A stretch of 64,000 nucleotides of DNA, taken from positions 354,400 through 418,399 of the forward strand of contig RQTK01000218.1 in assembly GCA_003991915.1 (NCBI GenBank), given 5' to 3'. Both the position numbers and the translations under genes were made by a program. This DNA is from Elysia chlorotica. Its lineage: Eukaryota > Mollusca > Gastropoda > Plakobranchidae. Positions 54,185 to 64,000 of the stretch are shown piece by piece (position 1 is the stretch's first letter; each line of letters starts with the position of its first letter). A model generated the notes under the pieces. It made no database searches. It saw only the letters and a list, made by a program, of their open reading frames with translations, and had not been told where the DNA came from.

Positions 54185-54419
54185 AATCTCTCTCTCTCTC
54201 TACTCCTCCGCTCTTCTCTCTACATCTCACCTTTCTGTTTCTCTCTCAGCGTGTCTGTCTCTCTCCCCTCTCTCTATCCCACACCTCTCCATCTCTCTCC
54301 CTCCTCTCTCTTGTCTCTCACCCCCTCTCTTTTATCCCTGCTTCTGTCTCTGTCTGCCCCCCCCCTCTCTCTCTCTCTCTGTCTGCCCCTCTCTCTCTCT
54401 ATCTCTCTTTGTCTGCCCT

Positions 54420-54456
<37 letters not shown>
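54185..54456. repeat. CT-rich polypyrimidine tract
   Basis: Imperfect CT repeats with TGTCTGCCC interruptions, ending in a perfect (CT)n run. Confidence 0.95.
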
Positions 54457-54457
<1 letters not shown>

Positions 54458-54712
54458 TTGGATGCAACCTGCAAATGCGTTTTGGACTTTTGTCTTCGAT
54501 GGTTATGAATAAGCAAAATTGATTATATGCGCGTAAAAGCGTCACGAGTGCAGGCGGGTTTTTTAATTGGGCCATACACGATTTCATAATTTGAAACTAC
54601 AGATGAAACAGATTGACTAACTTCAAAACAATGACAATAAGCAAAAGCATATGAAAGGAAACGTGCAATTCAAAGAAACGAAGTCAAATAGAACTTAACT
54701 CGAACCTTTTAT

Positions 54713-54803
54713 ATTTATTATCTTCAGACTTAATTGAATTCGTGGATTTTTACTCTAGCTATTGGTCATACACGATCAATTATATTGCGCAATTTAATTG
54801 TCA
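54713..54803. repeat. 91-bp direct repeat, left copy
   Basis: ATTTATTATCTTCAGACTTA ... GCGCAATTTAATTGTCA. It is nearly identical to 54965-55055 (one visible mismatch) and flanks the LINE fragment between them. Confidence 0.9.
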
Positions 54804-54964
54804 TCACCTGCCTGCCGTGACTTCACGGGATGAAGGAGTGGCTACAAATATCAAAGGTTACAGAGATGATGAAACTAACCAGAGAAAGAGAGATATGGAG
54901 GGACATGATCACCAACGCTATGAGGCATGGTACTTGATGATGATGATGATTGATTAACTCTATT
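54804..54964 (+). mobile_element. 5'-truncated LINE 3' end with (TGA)n tail between long direct repeats
   Basis: The frame 54829-54940 reads GMKEWLQISKVTEMMKLTRE REIWRDMITN AMRHGT then stop, resembling the W....R.R..WR..V terminal segment of non-LTR reverse transcriptases. It ends in TGATGATGATGATGATTGATT, a LINE-like tail. The 91-bp repeats on both sides look like a very long target-site duplication. Confidence 0.65.
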
Positions 54965-55055
54965 ATTTATTTTCTTCAGACTTAATTGAATTCGTGGATT
55001 TTTACTCTAGCTATTGGTCATACACGATCAATTATATTGCGCAATTTAATTGTCA
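54965..55055. repeat. 91-bp direct repeat, right copy
   Basis: Second copy of 54713-54803, at an offset of 252 bp. Confidence 0.9.
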
Positions 55056-56461
55056 ATTGTCAGAATTGTAGACTTGCCAAATTGTATTGAGTCAATCAAA
55101 ATCATTTTTGATATTTTATTGCGCACGTCTGCTTTCTAGCGCAATTTATTGACTGTATGTGGCGACCATCGCTTAAATTGTGCAATCATCATTTTTCTTG
55201 CAGAATTCGTACCGTCGACACGCCTGCTAAAGAAGAAGACAGGGCATTTCAGGTGGAGTGAATTGAAGTTTCTAGATTTTGCCAGTGGCGTCGGGTGGGT
55301 TGGAAAACGCATGGGGCTGACCAGTGCCCTGCCATCAAAGTTTCCCACACACCCAAACTGTTCAATATTAAGTCCAGTTGTCTTAGCTTAAAAACGACTT
55401 TCAAGCAGCACAAATAATACGATCATTTCTATTTGCGGTAGTCGGCAGATTTGAAAACCCCATCAAAAGAGATTAATGTTTCGGTATATGATTCATATTA
55501 TGATTTATAAGCCGTACGATTAAGAAATACTAACTCACGACTGCTTAAACATGACAAACTGAGCCATTCGAGAAGGTGAATTTTCCTTCTCTCACGCAAG
55601 GTAAGCCCATTCATTCCATATCATTTGATGACTTCAGTGATGTTCCTTATTTTGCTGTTGGCTAGATTTTCGTCGTGGACAATCTTGTGACCGTTCGATA
55701 CCCTGAGCTGATTTGTGCATTAATATCAACTGTATCAAATACACTGAAGAAGGCGGCGCAGAAGACTTCCTGTGTTTGTGGTGGCTTTCAACAGTCTTTT
55801 CAGTGATGTTTAATAAATCAATGTTTACAACGCTACTGATACTGGCGTGTAAACAATATTAATTCCCTGTTCAAATTTAATGTTAAACCAAACTTGCGCC
55901 CAATGACATAATATTGGTGGGGGACAAATTTCAGAGCTTAAGCACCAAAGCAGTACAATATACAAATTTAACTTCAACGACACAAGGCACTGCTGTAGGG
56001 ATAAACAAGACAGGCACGTTGCAGTGTTAATTGTATCTGTGGGAACATACAGTTTGGGAGGAAGGAAGGTCAACACCCAATCCAATGAAAAAAAAAAAAA
56101 TTTAGCGCCGTGGTGTTTGAAACGATGGCTTGTAGAATAATTGTAAAAATGCTGCAACCAATTACATGAATATGAACTTTCCAATGACACAAAGCGAGAC
56201 ATCACATAGCTTAAGCCTGCTGTGCGTCACGTGATAGAACTGAGGGACTGTCGGGGAGGGCAGTTTGTTATTATAATGATCTACGAAGTCATAGTTTTTT
56301 TTTACTATTTTGTCAAGTTAATTTGAGTTGGACAAATGTGTAATTAGACAATTAATTACAGAATTTATGAAATAGATAGATTGAGCAAAAATAATGCTTA
56401 TTTCGCCCTAGCAGCAGGGAGGGGCTAAAGCCGACCAGACGACGCCACTGGATTTTACAGG
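55056..56461. other. Intergenic, no gene recognised
   Basis: AT-rich sequence without a recognisable exon. Open frames near 55149-55391 and 55825-56205 carry no known domain. Confidence 0.45.
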
Positions 56462-56614
56462 TCTGTGAAGTGTAATCGGACAAAGAAAGGTGCAGCGTAC
56501 GGCATATTGCTTACAAAATTCCAGGAAAAGTGCCCTAACTTACTAGGGAAGACCAATGCCTACAGAACAAATTTTCGAAAGGAATTAAAGAAAAAGCGTG
56601 ATAAAAAACATTGA
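56462..56614 (+). pseudogene. MADF-like domain fragment
   Basis: A 50-codon frame contains KKGAAYGILLTKFQ, then YRTNFRKELKKKRDKKH and stop. The AY..L...F....P......N..RTNFRKELKK pattern resembles the MADF (Myb/SANT-like) domain of animal regulators and domesticated transposon proteins. No flanking exons were recognised. It may be a relic. Confidence 0.35.
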
Positions 56615-56823
56615 CACAGGGACGGACACGGTTTATGAACCAACTTTGGGAGGCACCTCCCATGGAAATGTTTAAATGCATGCTAAAATCCTACTTGTTG
56701 ATGATTGAAACTGAACCTTTGCATGTTGTAAATATCCTTGACGATTCCTTGTAACTCTTGAACGTAATAATGTACTGTGTCAACATTATCCTACAATTAT
56801 GACATTTTAAAAAATTATTACAG

Positions 56824-56890
<67 letters not shown>

Positions 56891-56912
56891 CATCATCATC
56901 ATCATCATCATC
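56824..56912. repeat. (ATT)n then (ATC)n microsatellite
   Basis: About 22 ATT units followed by about 7 ATC units. Confidence 0.97.
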
Positions 56913-58771
56913 CCAATAACTTCGCCTTCCTAAAAGACCAAGAAATGCCCACAAAATCTCGGAGTCACGTTGTGTGGGGCAAGAGACTGACAAACTTCAA
57001 ATCCTCAAACGCATTTCTCGTGGCAAAAAGATGTACTTTACTGGTTACGCAGTGTAACTGATAAACGCTCCGTAGGAGAGATGGGCTCACGCAGACTGGC
57101 ACAGTGCTTTCCGACCACGCCATTGTGGTTCCTTAGGACTCAATTCACGCAGTAGTTTTGTGTGTGCACATTTTGAACGCTGTATGAACCATTCTTTTGA
57201 CCATTTCGAACGTTTTTGTTGTTGTATTGGTTTGTATTCTAGCAAGAACAATTGTCACAGCGATTGCTGGGTGAAAATCACACATCTTTTCTCGTCGGGC
57301 TCCAAGGACAAAATGAGCCTGACCTGGGCAAAATAAAATTTTATTCAGCCAACTTTGAGGAACTATTAAATGAAAAACTGGCATGGCATTGAGATTTATA
57401 ATAAAAACAAAAACAAAAACAAAACAAAAAACTTATGATGCCAAGAACTCCTTGGAAATCAAAATTCGTACAATGTATACATGTCATGTACTATAAATGT
57501 CCCCTCATGGTTATACTTGACTAGTCATGACCCTGATTCCCAACCCAGCAGGATTTTTTCTTCTTTGCTTTTTGTAGAAAATTCTTGATAAGTTGGTGCA
57601 TATGTTACTGTATGGAGAAGCACCTATTTCAGTATTTGCAAGCTAGAATTGAGAGGAGGTCTAGAGGCAGACAACCAACCAGTCCAGATGACAAGACACA
57701 TAGGACTTCTCTTTGGCATGCTATACAGCGTACTGCACCGTCAGAATTTCAAAAAGTAACATGACATTGTAAAATACTTGTTCACTTTGGAATAGTAATA
57801 CCGGTATATCTTTTATAAAAATCAACAAAGAATCATCAGTTGGCAAGTACATGGGTAAATGAACAAGAAAAAATAATAATAGAAAAATACATAATTGCCC
57901 ATTGGACTAGGTTTCAAAATAACTTTATTATTTTATTTTACAGAAATAAACAATATGTTTTGATAACACTGCCTGAAACCAGATGAGAGTGAGACAGTAT
58001 TTCAAGAAGAATGTGAGATCCTGTGCATTTAGTGAGAGAGAAGGAACGAGTGACAGATGGCCATAGGCTCTACACACCACACTACATCCATGTGTTACCT
58101 TTGATACTCGTGTAAGAAAGCGGCAAGATATGCTTTATTACTGTGCCTTTAAAAATAAATTTATTCTCACATACAAATTGTATCCAAACAAGATTTGTCT
58201 CGTTACTGTGCATTTAATACAATAAAATCTGTTCTCACATGCTCCAATTTGTATGTGTATATTTCTGTCAAAATCACATCCACTGTACAAACTTGAAAAA
58301 CAAAAAACAGTAGTGATCTTTTTTATTTTTTTTGTAATATCGCTACAGGTAGTTGACTAATTAATGACTTTAAAAGTATCAAAACCATTGCACATGAAAA
58401 GTACCGGTACTCAGTGTACATGCACTGATACAACGACTACTTACTGAATTGACTAACTCACTGCATGGAGAAGTCTGCCCATAACAAATTGATCTTGGGC
58501 ACCAGCAAGTCTAATCTTCAGCAGAGAAGAGCAGTAAAGATAAGGTTGTAAACAAATCTGCCCCCATGACCCGGTTAACGTCAAATTGCGACCCCAAAAA
58601 TGACAAAAACTCAGTGTAGGTGCCTCAATAAAAATATATGTCAAAGTGTTAAAATATTTCAAATGAATTAATTTTTATACATTGGTTATAGAATTCTTCC
58701 CACACCCCTAGGAATAAAAGCTATGGTAGTTGAAAAAGATTGCACAAAAATATTATTTAAATAAAACAAAA
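56913..58771. other. Intergenic, no gene assigned
   Basis: AT-rich. A pyrimidine tract and TTTTTGTAG acceptor-like site at about 57554-57577 precede short frames without recognised similarity. Confidence 0.4.
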
Positions 58772-58801
58772 TAGAAAAAAAAAAAAAAAAAAAAAAAAAA
58801 A
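58772..58801. repeat. Poly-A run
   Basis: About 29 A, possibly a retroposon tail or the complement of poly-T within the DPY19L1-like 3' flank. Confidence 0.9.
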
Positions 58802-58939
58802 GAAATGAATAAGTAAAATATGCCATTTTCCCATAGTAACAAATAAAAGAGTTGAAAACAAAAACAATTAAATGCCATTTTGTTGAGGAGAAATATAAAG
58901 TTTGCTAATCAGGGCATAAATAGGCAAAAAAAGAAAAGT

Positions 58940-59125
58940 AGGGGGTTCCTTTACATCCGGCAGCAACTAAGCTTTATCACGGTTTAGGCCTGGGACTTGC
59001 TCGATCACATTATACAATGTACTGACCATGTAACGACCCGAAGAAGTTAGAGTAGGGCTCGAACCTTAGATCTCCTGCATCATCGATCAATGCTCTAATC
59101 CCAGGTCTGCCATCCTCCCCTGAAT
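58940..59125 (-). mobile_element. Decayed SINE
   Basis: Minus strand: GGCAGACCTGGGATTAGAGC head, AAGGTTCGAGCCC B box, then a strongly diverged body (AATGTGATCGAGCAAGTCCC). Weakly related to the main family. Confidence 0.5.
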
Positions 59126-61029
59126 AGACAATCTGATTTCACAAAGAGTTGATTTATGTAAGTTAGAAGACAAACTCTTCAGAGTTTCTTTAGCTGATCA
59201 AACAAAAGGGATTAATGCTTAGCAGTGCGAAAATTCGGGACAATAAAACTACGTGTATAACAGAGAGAGAGGACAACATATAACAATCGTCCGGTCCTAT
59301 CCATGACAAATTGCAGTGCGGGTATCTCAGAAACGTTTCTGATTGTTGACCAGAGTCCCACACACGTCCTCTTTGTGAACTAGCACTTACTATATCAGGA
59401 CAATTTGCAAGGAAGATTCTAATATAAGATGAGACACACGTCCTCTTTGTGAAATAGCACTTACTATATCAAGAAAATTTGCAAGGAAGATTCTAATATA
59501 AGATGAGATTTAATGCTTGTCTAACAATGTGACATTTGAATGCAGTATGGACAAGTTATCCAAAATTTCTGTGTTTACCTTACTCTTGTAATATTAAATT
59601 TTTTTTTAAAGGGAACAATATTTATTTTGCCAACACAAAAAGTTGATGAAAAATCTTAATAGAGAATAACACAATGATACATTGTAATATCTGAGTAAAA
59701 TTCTTTGATTTGAATTACATGTGTATAGATATTGCATAGTCAAATTATGATGGAGGCTTATTTTCTGATACATGTATAAAAGCCTTCAAACAATGGATAC
59801 CTTTGTAAAAATTTTCTAAGTGAAGCATTTACAGTAAACATAAATATGAAACATAAAAGATATTGGACATACTATGAATAATCATACACATCCTTAACAC
59901 ATCATCAACCTTCTCCTCAGCCCGACTGAAACTTCTCGTGGGTCACTGGCTCATTTCTTGATGCTGGAAGCTCACGACCATTAGGCTTTCATTACAAATG
60001 ATAACACTAACAGCTTGCCCATTGTGATTATAATGACAGAGAGAGATCTTAACCATCCCACATCCAACAAGTGTTCTAAATATTACAAAAAAAAAAACAA
60101 CAACAAACAAAAGTACATGTTTGTTCGTGTGTATGGAATATATAATTATAAATGTCGAATAAATAAAAAGGCACTTTGAAGATATCCATGCAGAACAACA
60201 AACTAAAAAAAAATAGAGCTGATGTATCACATCACTTTGTTTCATAAGGCTAAGAATATTGGCACACACACACACAAAAAAAAGAGTAAAATCAAGATAA
60301 ATTGTCAGATCTTTATCCAGAGTTTAAAAAAAAAAAATTCTCGATTGCATAATGCTTTGAATAAGAACATCTAGTTTCTCAGGCAGAAATAAATAGCTGT
60401 AGCTGTAAGTAGTGTTAGTTTTAAAATATGGTACATTCAATTTTGATCTAAGCAGTATTTTTGGGGAATAGGTTTGGTTGTATCGTATTGTGATATGTAT
60501 AATTATATCAAATTGTTTGACAATATTCAATCCTATGGATTTCTAGACAGTTTTCATTCTATAGCCATCATTTTATGCACATTTTGAATTATTTGATGAG
60601 TTTGTTTTACGGCACACCAGAACTATTCGGGGAAAAGAATATCCTAAATGTCATATTGTAGCAAAACTAAGAGCTGATTTACAGAATACATTGGTAAGAA
60701 AATCATTGCACTAAATTCTCATAGATTGATTTATTGATTATGATATTCCAATACACTGTAGTATTCATTTCTACATATGGTGATATTACCCAACCCGTAT
60801 CAGGAACACGTCAGATTTTTGTATGTGTTGCAACATTAAGGTTAATTTTCTATCCATAAAACAGATGTATAGGAATATTTATTTTTACTTTAATTTCTGT
60901 CAAGAAATAATTTATCGTTTTATGCAGTAGCATTAAATTAAAAAAAGTCTATGGGTGCCTGTGCGTTAGGCTGGATGACTTACAATAGATTGTTGAGCTG
61001 CTTTTAAAACTTAAGTCCTCATGCACATT
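59126..61029 (-). other. Probable DPY19L1-like 3' UTR and flank
   Basis: AT-rich sequence downstream of the DPY19L1-like stop. It contains a 74-bp tandem duplication (59361-59434 and 59435-59508, both starting CACACGTCCTCTTTGTGAA). No other gene was seen. UTR extent unknown. Confidence 0.4.
60878..60883 (-). promoter_or_regulatory. Candidate polyadenylation signal for the DPY19L1-like gene
   Basis: AATAAA on the minus strand, about 150 nt past the stop codon. The following AT-rich 3 kb contain other hexamers, so a longer UTR is possible. Confidence 0.35.
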
Positions 61030-61180
61030 TTATGTTAATTTTAGAACTTGATATACAGAATTGTCAAAAGCTAGCTTAAAGTGAGGCTTATAATTTTTCT
61101 GCATTTTCAGACAAGTTGGCTCTTTGCCTTGATTCTCTTGATCCTCCAAGTCCCAGATTTCAGGTAATGAACACCCAGGC
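61030..61180 (-). CDS. DPY19L1: DPY19L1-like terminal exon
   Basis: The acceptor ATATTTCAG ends at 61181. After one base completing Arg, 49 codons (PGCSLPEIWDLEDQENQGKE through NSVYQVLKLT) and TAA follow. The final FDNSVYQVLK matches the DPY19L C-terminus. Confidence 0.9.
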
Positions 61181-64000
61181 CTGAAATATAGTGGGAAAAA
61201 ACAAAAACCTGAAAGATCAGATATGAATCTAACACGTAAACAAAAGCTGTTATTTCTATTTTTTTTTTTTTTTTTTTCCAGGTAAAAAAAAAAGTAAAAA
61301 ACCCCAACAAAGTGAAGTTGGTCTCAAGCTGTGGACAGAGCGCCGCGTAACTAAGCTAAGGGTAATGGTCCTGGTTATTAAGAAAAGGAAGTGGGGTTGG
61401 ATCGGGACCCAGAGGCATAAGAAGAAGAAGAAGAATGGTCCTGGTTATACTGGACAAACTGCAAGTTTGGGGTAGGTCACCATTGCTTTCTTCTATACCG
61501 GACATTAATGGCATGTTTGAGGCAGGTTACCATTACTTTCCTCTATCGTGAGGCGGTAATGATCAAGCGAAGCACCCGCCAGCAGTTACAGCACTTCTCA
61601 GCCTAAGTGCAGGGTAAAAGTGAGCAAGTTGCAATCACAATTTTGCTCCTTCATCAGCCCTTTCCTTTCAAGACTTTCATAGATTCAGGCTATAATCAGT
61701 GATTTAACCGTCATAATGTGACTGGGAGGTCGAGAATTCATTTCTCGTGTGATAGACAAAGGAGTAATTAAGGATGAATAGAGGCTCACTACCAATGTTA
61801 GTACTCGGCACTCCAGAGGTGCTAAGTCAGTCATGTGGACACGAGCGGAACCCGTAGTTCTCTCACAGCGAGGCAGTCAAGTGGCACACGGCGCTTTATG
61901 GGCTAAGATCCTTAGCTACCCCTTTCATGAAGAATTACACAGGGGACCCAGAGAAATTTGCCCTTGCCAAGACTAGAACCAGCATCTTCACAAAGATGGC
62001 TCAATGCACTAACAGCATACCCCCCTCCTCCAAAAAATGAGTAACAGGACAAAAATAATGAGACAAAAGTACCTTGACCTTCTTGTGCACCATCCCTCCT
62101 CAAGGATGAGGTACTGCACTCCCAGACTTTGCAGATTTTGCTTCACTTCCTCCACAGGCTTGCGGCTGTAAACCGTGTACACAGTTTTTGTCCTGGCCCT
62201 GCAGCGAGAGAAAACAAAATTACTGTAGTGTCCAGAAACACATGTAGCCCAAGGGCAATTACTCTGAAAGTGAATATGTATGCAAATATATTTCCTAAAA
62301 TATTTTAAAATAACACAATTTTCTAGGTTAGATGTTTAATAGAAGTTAGTTTTTAGATGATGGGAGATGCTGTGTTTGTGTCCAGTGCACACTACTATTG
62401 CCAGGTAACTAGAAGAGACCTGCCAACCCTCCCAAAGGCCAAAGAGGGAATTTCGGAGCACCAAAGAGGGAAATGAGAAATATCAGAGGGAAAATTTTCA
62501 CTGCGTGGATGCTGACATGCTGAGATGTGCGTGTGGAACTGTTAAAGTCGTTTATTTACTAAAACATGTAATTTTAATCAAAGATTAAATTGCCAAATAA
62601 CATAGTCTCCAAAAATATTCCTATTTATAACAACACACACACAAACATTCACAATGTCACATAAAAAATAAAAACAGCACACACGACACACACAACAGAC
62701 TCTATTATAAATCTATAGGGGCTTCTGAACTTGAAGCCTGCAAGCAGACTTCAGTCTCCCCATGTCCTCTATTGCAGCTATCTAATATTCTCTTGGCCAA
62801 GGTGCTGTGGGCAGATGGAAGTGTAAGAATAGCCTCAAGACTGTCACCGCCAAGAGAGCTCCTCTGGTCTGTCATATTCTTTCTCACAACAGACTAGACT
62901 CTCACAGGCAGCCAAACTGTGAGGGATGGCCAGCTAAGAAATAAATGCTTGGCACAGCTGCTTCAGTGAAGGGGGTGGTTCGGCAACGAACTGCGAGGAA
63001 TGGCCAGCAAAGAAATAAATGCTTGGCACAGCTGCTTCAGTGAAAGGGGTAGTTTGGCAACATTGGCGCAGGTTTGTCTGCCTGTCAGCCGAGCAGCCTG
63101 ATATATCTGATACATATCTTTAACAAGCCCATCTCTTCATAAGACTGCCTGCCAGCCTGATATATCTGATACATATCTTTAACAAGCCCAGCTCTTCATA
63201 TGATGTAAGCAGAACTTGTCAAGCAGCATTTGTCTATAAATTCAACATATTGTATCCATGGCTGAGTACAAAACACACAAAAACAGAGAACAGAAAAACT
63301 CACACAAAGCAAGGGGAATAATAATTAACAGAGGAGTTATAAGTTACAATTTAGATTGGGAATGAATCAGTATAATTATGGCATCTAGAAATTAAAAATT
63401 AATATAAAAAGCATTTCAGATAGACATGTGGTTTGAAAATCAATAATACATGTATAAAATTCAAATATTAAAGTATATTTCTGCTTTAAAAAAAAATGTA
63501 ATTACTTTCTTATCATCATTAATCTCAGTTTCTCTTCTGATCCGTTTTCAAAATAATTTTAACACTGGTCCAAAAGAATAAAACTAAAGAGGGAAGCACA
63601 CCAGGCGTTAGAGTTTTGCATAGCTCAGTGTTACATGGTATAGAACTATGTGCAGTTTGCACACAATTACATGGTTTTATTTAAAAAATAACAACGCCCC
63701 AGAAAAACTAACTAGATGAAAAAGAATGTGATGCACTACTACTTGAGAGGAATATTCAAAGACAAACAAAAGAATTGTGTATAAGTCTATAGAACTACAT
63801 TCAAAGTCAACCTAGATCCTTAGTAACTTTTTGCTTTACACTCATTTCTACCATTCAATCTTTTACTTTTGCAATGAAGCTGGTATTTAAGGTTATAAGG
63901 GTTATAAATGTGCAACTAACATCACTAACATCAGAGGGATTTTAGATCTAAATTTAAGAAGTTAAATGTAGTGAGCTTACCTCAAGCCTGCATCTTCATA
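61030..64000 (-). CDS. DPY19L1: DPY19L1-like C-mannosyltransferase, last three exons (5' part outside window)
   Basis: DPY19-family proteins are multi-pass ER enzymes that transfer mannose from dolichol-phosphate-mannose to tryptophans of WxxW motifs, for example in thrombospondin repeats. Exons in order: 64000-63981 (partial), 62198-62073, 61180-61030. Joined, they read YEDAGLR-ARTKTVYTVYSRK, then VEEVKQNLQSLGVQYLILEE, GWCTRRSR-PGCSLPEIWDLED, and end HFKLAFDNSVYQVLKLT, stop TAA (61032-61030). HYEDAGLRxRTK, EExWCxRRSxPGCSxPEIWD and FxNSVYxVL are the C-terminal luminal landmarks of the DPY19L1 subgroup as I remember them. Phases agree at both junctions (AG|G twice). The choice of L1 over other paralogues is likely but not certain. 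About 97 residues are visible out of roughly 700. Confidence 0.88.
61181..62072 (-). other. DPY19L1: DPY19L1-like last intron
   Basis: 892-bp intron with T and GAAGAA runs. A tRNA-like B box (GCTGGTTCTAGTCTTGGC, minus strand, about 61970) suggests a decayed SINE head. Confidence 0.6.
62073..62198 (-). CDS. DPY19L1: DPY19L1-like penultimate exon
   Basis: The acceptor TCGCTGCAG ends at 62199. The exon has 41 full codons, ARTKTVYTVYSRKPVEEVKQ to ILEEGWCTRRS, then AG and donor GTACTT. The phase is compatible on both sides. Confidence 0.9.
62199..63980 (-). other. DPY19L1: DPY19L1-like intron with two small tandem duplications
   Basis: Duplications: about 74-bp period around 62930-63065 (ATAAATGCTTGGCACAGCTG in each) and 59-bp period at 63097-63213 (CCTGATATATCTGATACATA in each). 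No further exon recognised. Confidence 0.6.
63981..64000 (-). CDS. DPY19L1: DPY19L1-like exon, truncated by window end
   Basis: Twenty bases encode YEDAGL plus AG of a split Arg codon, followed by donor GTAAGC at 63980. It is short, but it joins in phase to the next exon to give the conserved YEDAGLRARTK. Confidence 0.85.

Noticed and set aside
57561-57764. Short frame near 57612 (MEKHLFQYLQARIERRSRGR...) and an alternative frame reading KILDKLVHMLLYGEAPISVF after a TTTTTGTAG acceptor-like site
   Set aside because: It looks exon-like, but I recognised no family and found no partner exon. Without transcript data it cannot be called.

Overview
This window is a stretch of animal nuclear DNA. 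It contains spliced genes with GT-AG introns, GC-rich coding exons in AT-rich introns, abundant microsatellites and minisatellites, and a family of tRNA-derived SINEs ending in GGACGTTAAACCAACC. The repeat content, SINE style and protein similarities suggest a mollusc, perhaps a gastropod. That is an inference from memory of such genomes; nothing here fixes the species.

Four protein-coding genes can be assembled from exons. (1) Plus strand, 812-6841: the last four exons of a TauD/TfdA-family Fe(II)/2-oxoglutarate dioxygenase whose 5' part lies outside the window. (2) Minus strand, 22128-14311: ten exons of NADP-dependent isocitrate dehydrogenase, mitochondrial IDH2 type; the transit-peptide exon was not found. 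(3) Minus strand, 53108-40520: a complete six-exon, 256-residue cofactor-dependent phosphoglycerate mutase. (4) Minus strand, 64000-61030: the last three exons of a DPY19L1-like C-mannosyltransferase. IDH2 and PGAM belong to central carbon metabolism, but nothing suggests that the four genes are co-regulated. They look like ordinary neighbours.

The rest is intron and intergenic DNA. It holds (CT)n, (GA)n, (TAC)n, (TAG)n, (CTT)n and (CTAT)n arrays, about ten minisatellites, at least fourteen SINE copies or fragments, two LINE 3'-end fossils, and a 734-bp segment bounded by perfect 26-bp inverted repeats.

The most striking pattern is that several minisatellites sit exactly on splice junctions and appear to have grown out of them. 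The dioxygenase intron opens with 66 decamers that each carry a GTGAGA donor. IDH2 exon 2 is preceded by 13 copies of its own acceptor. IDH2 exon 1 is followed by an array with three copies of its donor flank. PGAM exon 2 is preceded by about 20 copies of a unit resembling its acceptor region, and it ends in three donors spaced exactly 63 bp apart and in frame. The last case predicts PGAM isoforms with 21 or 42 extra residues. All of this was read by eye; expression and allele-length data would be needed to show function.
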